From assembly GCA_019058135.1 (NCBI GenBank), contig JAHLWE010000533.1, positions 1-6,704 of the forward strand: a stretch of 6,704 nt of DNA, in the 5' to 3' direction. Below, one piece after another: positions 4,629 through 6,704 of this stretch; position 1 is the first letter of the stretch, and every line of letters begins with the position of its first letter. The notes under the pieces were generated by a model. That model ran no database searches, was not told where the DNA came from, and saw only the letters and a program-made list of their open reading frames with translations. The DNA is from Promethearchaeota archaeon. Lineage in GTDB: Archaea; Asgardarchaeota; Lokiarchaeia; Sigyniarchaeales; SOKP01. The position numbers and the translations under genes were made by a program.

Positions 4629-6704
4629 ATGGTAATACGAGTGAATATCAAAAAATCAAAATTAAAATGTATCTTTTCGGTTACAATTTTAACATTATTC
4701 ATTTTGCATTCTTTGATAATGACTCCTAATAATTTATCTTATCAAAAAAATGATACTTACATTGAATCTCCTTTTAATGATAAAAAGGATAATCCGTCAA
4801 TGTCTCAAACCAATTTAGACAATCCAATTTATGGAGATGGATTAAATCAAACTGTAAGAGCATATATGAATAATATCTCTACTTCAACAATGACTAATGG
4901 TTCTTTTAATATCACTGCCCCCAATTTAAACTCGAAATTGACAGCTGGTGAATTTAATTTCACATTTGATCAGAATTATAATACAACATACGAAATCGAA
5001 GATGATTCCGCATATGATTACCCTATTAAAAAATTTATTTTTATTGATAATGCAACTTTAAATTTATTGAATGGAACTGAGGATGGTAAAAGTGGGATAT
5101 CAAATATGACAGATGATATTCCTAGCACATTTTGGAACGTAACTTCTGAATCAAATATTATTAATTTTACTATTACTTTGAATTTTTCGAACTATTTTGA
5201 GCCAGGATATAATTATCTTAACATATGTAGAATTGATATAGATCTAAGAGCTAATTTAACAAAAAATACAAATTTAACAGTAAAAATTTGGGATAATATT
5301 GATAAAGTATGGAAAATCGTATCATCAGACATTTTTATTAATCGTACAAATCCTGATGATGAATTCTTTAATTTAGATTTAATTAATAAAAATTTAAGAT
5401 TTATAAATAAAACAGGAATAAGTTTTTTACAATTTATTTACATAAATAATACACAAAATTTTAATTTGAGTTTATATGAATTTGACGCTTTTGCTTATTC
5501 TGTTTTTGAATTATCAATTACAAATAATAATTATGTTGCATTAGAGTTTGATTTAAGAGGAAATGCTACAGTATATGGTTTTCAAGCATGGATAAGAGCT
5601 CTAAATTTATCAGCAGCCTTAAATTCAAATTTAAATATTTCACTTTATCGAGCAAATAGCACAGTTCCAAGAATTGATATAACGGACGATATGTCCCCTG
5701 CTGAGAATATTTTAATTAAACCTAATTATGATGGTCTATTTGATTCCTTTAATGTTACTGGTTATATTAATGATATGATTATTCATTTTAATTTTACTAC
5801 GCCGATAACAAATCTAAATGTAAGTAATTATATTATTGTTATAAAATCAAACATTAGTACGGACGCTTTTCATTTAATGATTTTGCCACAGACTGCTCCA
5901 CCATCTGAAGGTCATGATCCTGATGATAAAAATAATCATTTATTACTTAAAACAGAAAATAATGGTTTATCTTGGGTAAAAGTTTATAAAAGTACCTATT
6001 GGTGGTTTGATGCAAGTCCTTTCATCATTAATGTAACCCGGGGATGGATGCCCAACGATATTTTAAATATTACTCTTGAGAATAAAACATTATCAAATAT
6101 GGAAATTAGCACCTATCCATATAATCAATCTTCAACATATACTTGGGGTTTAGGGAATTGGACGGGAGAATTTGAAGAACCAATAAACTCATCAAACGGT
6201 GCAAAATTAGAAATCACCTTAAATTGGAATAAAAGTATTACTTCTCACCTATTTTTCAATGTATCATACTCTGCTACTGCTTATTCGCTGGAAAATGCAA
6301 CTGCACATTATAATTGTACATATAATAACCTTCCAAAATGGGAGTTGAACTATACTTTCAATAATGATAGCAGCTATTTCATCACTAATTGGTCGTTTTT
6401 GGAATTTTGGTATATATATCCTTTATATTGGAGTTCATATGATTTACTCTGTGCAGATAATATTTCAAAATATGATGAAAATTCAGCAGGTACATTAAGT
6501 GAAAATGGTGTTTTTGGGAAATATATTGTCCAAAATGATACTATCATCGATACTTCAAATCCAGATCATAATGGTGTTTATTCTCTCAAATTAACCAGTT
6601 TTAACTTTATTTATAATATGACCAATTATTTGCATTTTAAAAATTCACATTCTTGGCTAACTAATGGTTTTATGTTAGGTGATAATGTCTCAATAAGTTT
6701 AAAT
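4629..6704 (+). CDS. Large exported Asn-rich surface protein, 3' end beyond the window
   Basis: The frame is open for 692 codons to the last base, so the C-terminus is missing. The N-terminus is a typical export signal or membrane anchor: basic residues (Arg4, Lys8, Lys9, Lys11, Lys13), then a hydrophobic core at about 14-31. The rest has no further membrane segment and is rich in Asn, Thr, Ser, Tyr and Phe. I count more than 40 N-X-S/T sequons, which points to a heavily N-glycosylated extracellular protein. Alternating hydrophobic patterns suggest serial beta-sandwich domains, and residues about 197-223 and 317-343 look like two copies of one motif. An acidic patch GHDPDDKNNH at 429-438 could bind a cation. 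Large proteins of this type are common in Asgard genomes and are thought to be cell-surface or adhesion proteins; enzymatic motifs are not visible. The start is ATG at 4629, because TAA lies in frame at 4617; GTG at codon 5 is an alternative. Confidence 0.85.
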   Translation, partial: MVIRVNIKKSKLKCIFSVTILTLFILHSLIMTPNNLSYQKNDTYIESPFNDKKDNPSMSQTNLDNPIYGDGLNQTVRAYMNNISTSTMTNGSFNITAPNLNSKLTAGEFNFTFDQNYNTTYEIEDDSAYDYPIKKFIFIDNATLNLLNGTEDGKSGISNMTDDIPSTFWNVTSESNIINFTITLNFSNYFEPGYNYLNICRIDIDLRANLTKNTNLTVKIWDNIDKVWKIVSSDIFINRTNPDDEFFNLDLINKNLRFINKTGISFLQFIYINNTQNFNLSLYEFDAFAYSVFELSITNNNYVALEFDLRGNATVYGFQAWIRALNLSAALNSNLNISLYRANSTVPRIDITDDMSPAENILIKPNYDGLFDSFNVTGYINDMIIHFNFTTPITNLNVSNYIIVIKSNISTDAFHLMILPQTAPPSEGHDPDDKNNHLLLKTENNGLSWVKVYKSTYWWFDASPFIINVTRGWMPNDILNITLENKTLSNMEISTYPYNQSSTYTWGLGNWTGEFEEPINSSNGAKLEITLNWNKSITSHLFFNVSYSATAYSLENATAHYNCTYNNLPKWELNYTFNNDSSYFITNWSFLEFWYIYPLYWSSYDLLCADNISKYDENSAGTLSENGVFGKYIVQNDTIIDTSNPDHNGVYSLKLTSFNFIYNMTNYLHFKNSHSWLTNGFMLGDNVSISLN

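Noticed and set aside
1..6704. CRISPR array, tRNA, rRNA, insertion sequence or defence system
   Set aside because: I found no regularly spaced repeats, no tRNA-like cloverleaf, no transposase or nuclease motifs and no flanking terminal repeats; the four genes account for most of the window.

Overview
The window is very AT-rich and reads as archaeal DNA, most likely from an Asgard archaeon (Lokiarchaeia / Promethearchaeota-type). The evidence is indirect: TATA-like boxes about 25 bases from the predicted transcript starts, a start with almost no leader, a longin-like protein, a von Willebrand A (vWA) protein with two eukaryote-like zinc fingers, and a very Asn-rich exported protein packed with N-glycosylation sequons. 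No marker gene (rRNA, ribosomal protein, actin, ESCRT, small GTPase) is present to prove the lineage.

Layout. Three genes lie on the minus strand and one on the plus strand. 127-1590 (-) encodes a 12-helix major facilitator transporter. 1694-2866 (-) encodes a 390-residue protein with an N-terminal vWA domain resembling TFIIH p44/Ssl1 and Rpn10, followed by two C4HC3 zinc fingers. 3007-4374 (-) encodes a 455-residue protein with an N-terminal cysteine cluster, a longin/roadblock-like domain, a helical middle and TPR-like C-terminal helices. 4629-6704 (+) is the first 692 codons of a large exported surface protein; it is still open at the window edge.

Gaps. The minus-strand genes are separated by 103 and 140 bases, each gap holding T-rich stretches and a TATA-like box, so each gene probably has its own transcript rather than forming one operon. 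Both the vWA and the longin-like genes must use a non-ATG start (TTG), because a stop codon lies just upstream and the first ATG would remove a key motif. The 254-base divergent region 4375-4628 holds TATA-like boxes for both directions, a short perfect dyad next to the plus-strand TATA box, and two overlapping inverted repeats around a Shine-Dalgarno-like AAGGAG in front of the surface-protein start. Bases 1-126 contain no convincing gene.

How the genes relate. There is no clear single pathway. The longin-like and vWA/zinc-finger proteins are both intracellular adaptor-like proteins of the kind seen as precursors of eukaryotic complexes; the transporter and the surface protein act at the membrane and cell exterior. 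The most notable items are the p44-like vWA/double-zinc-finger protein and the alternative-hairpin leader of the surface-protein gene.
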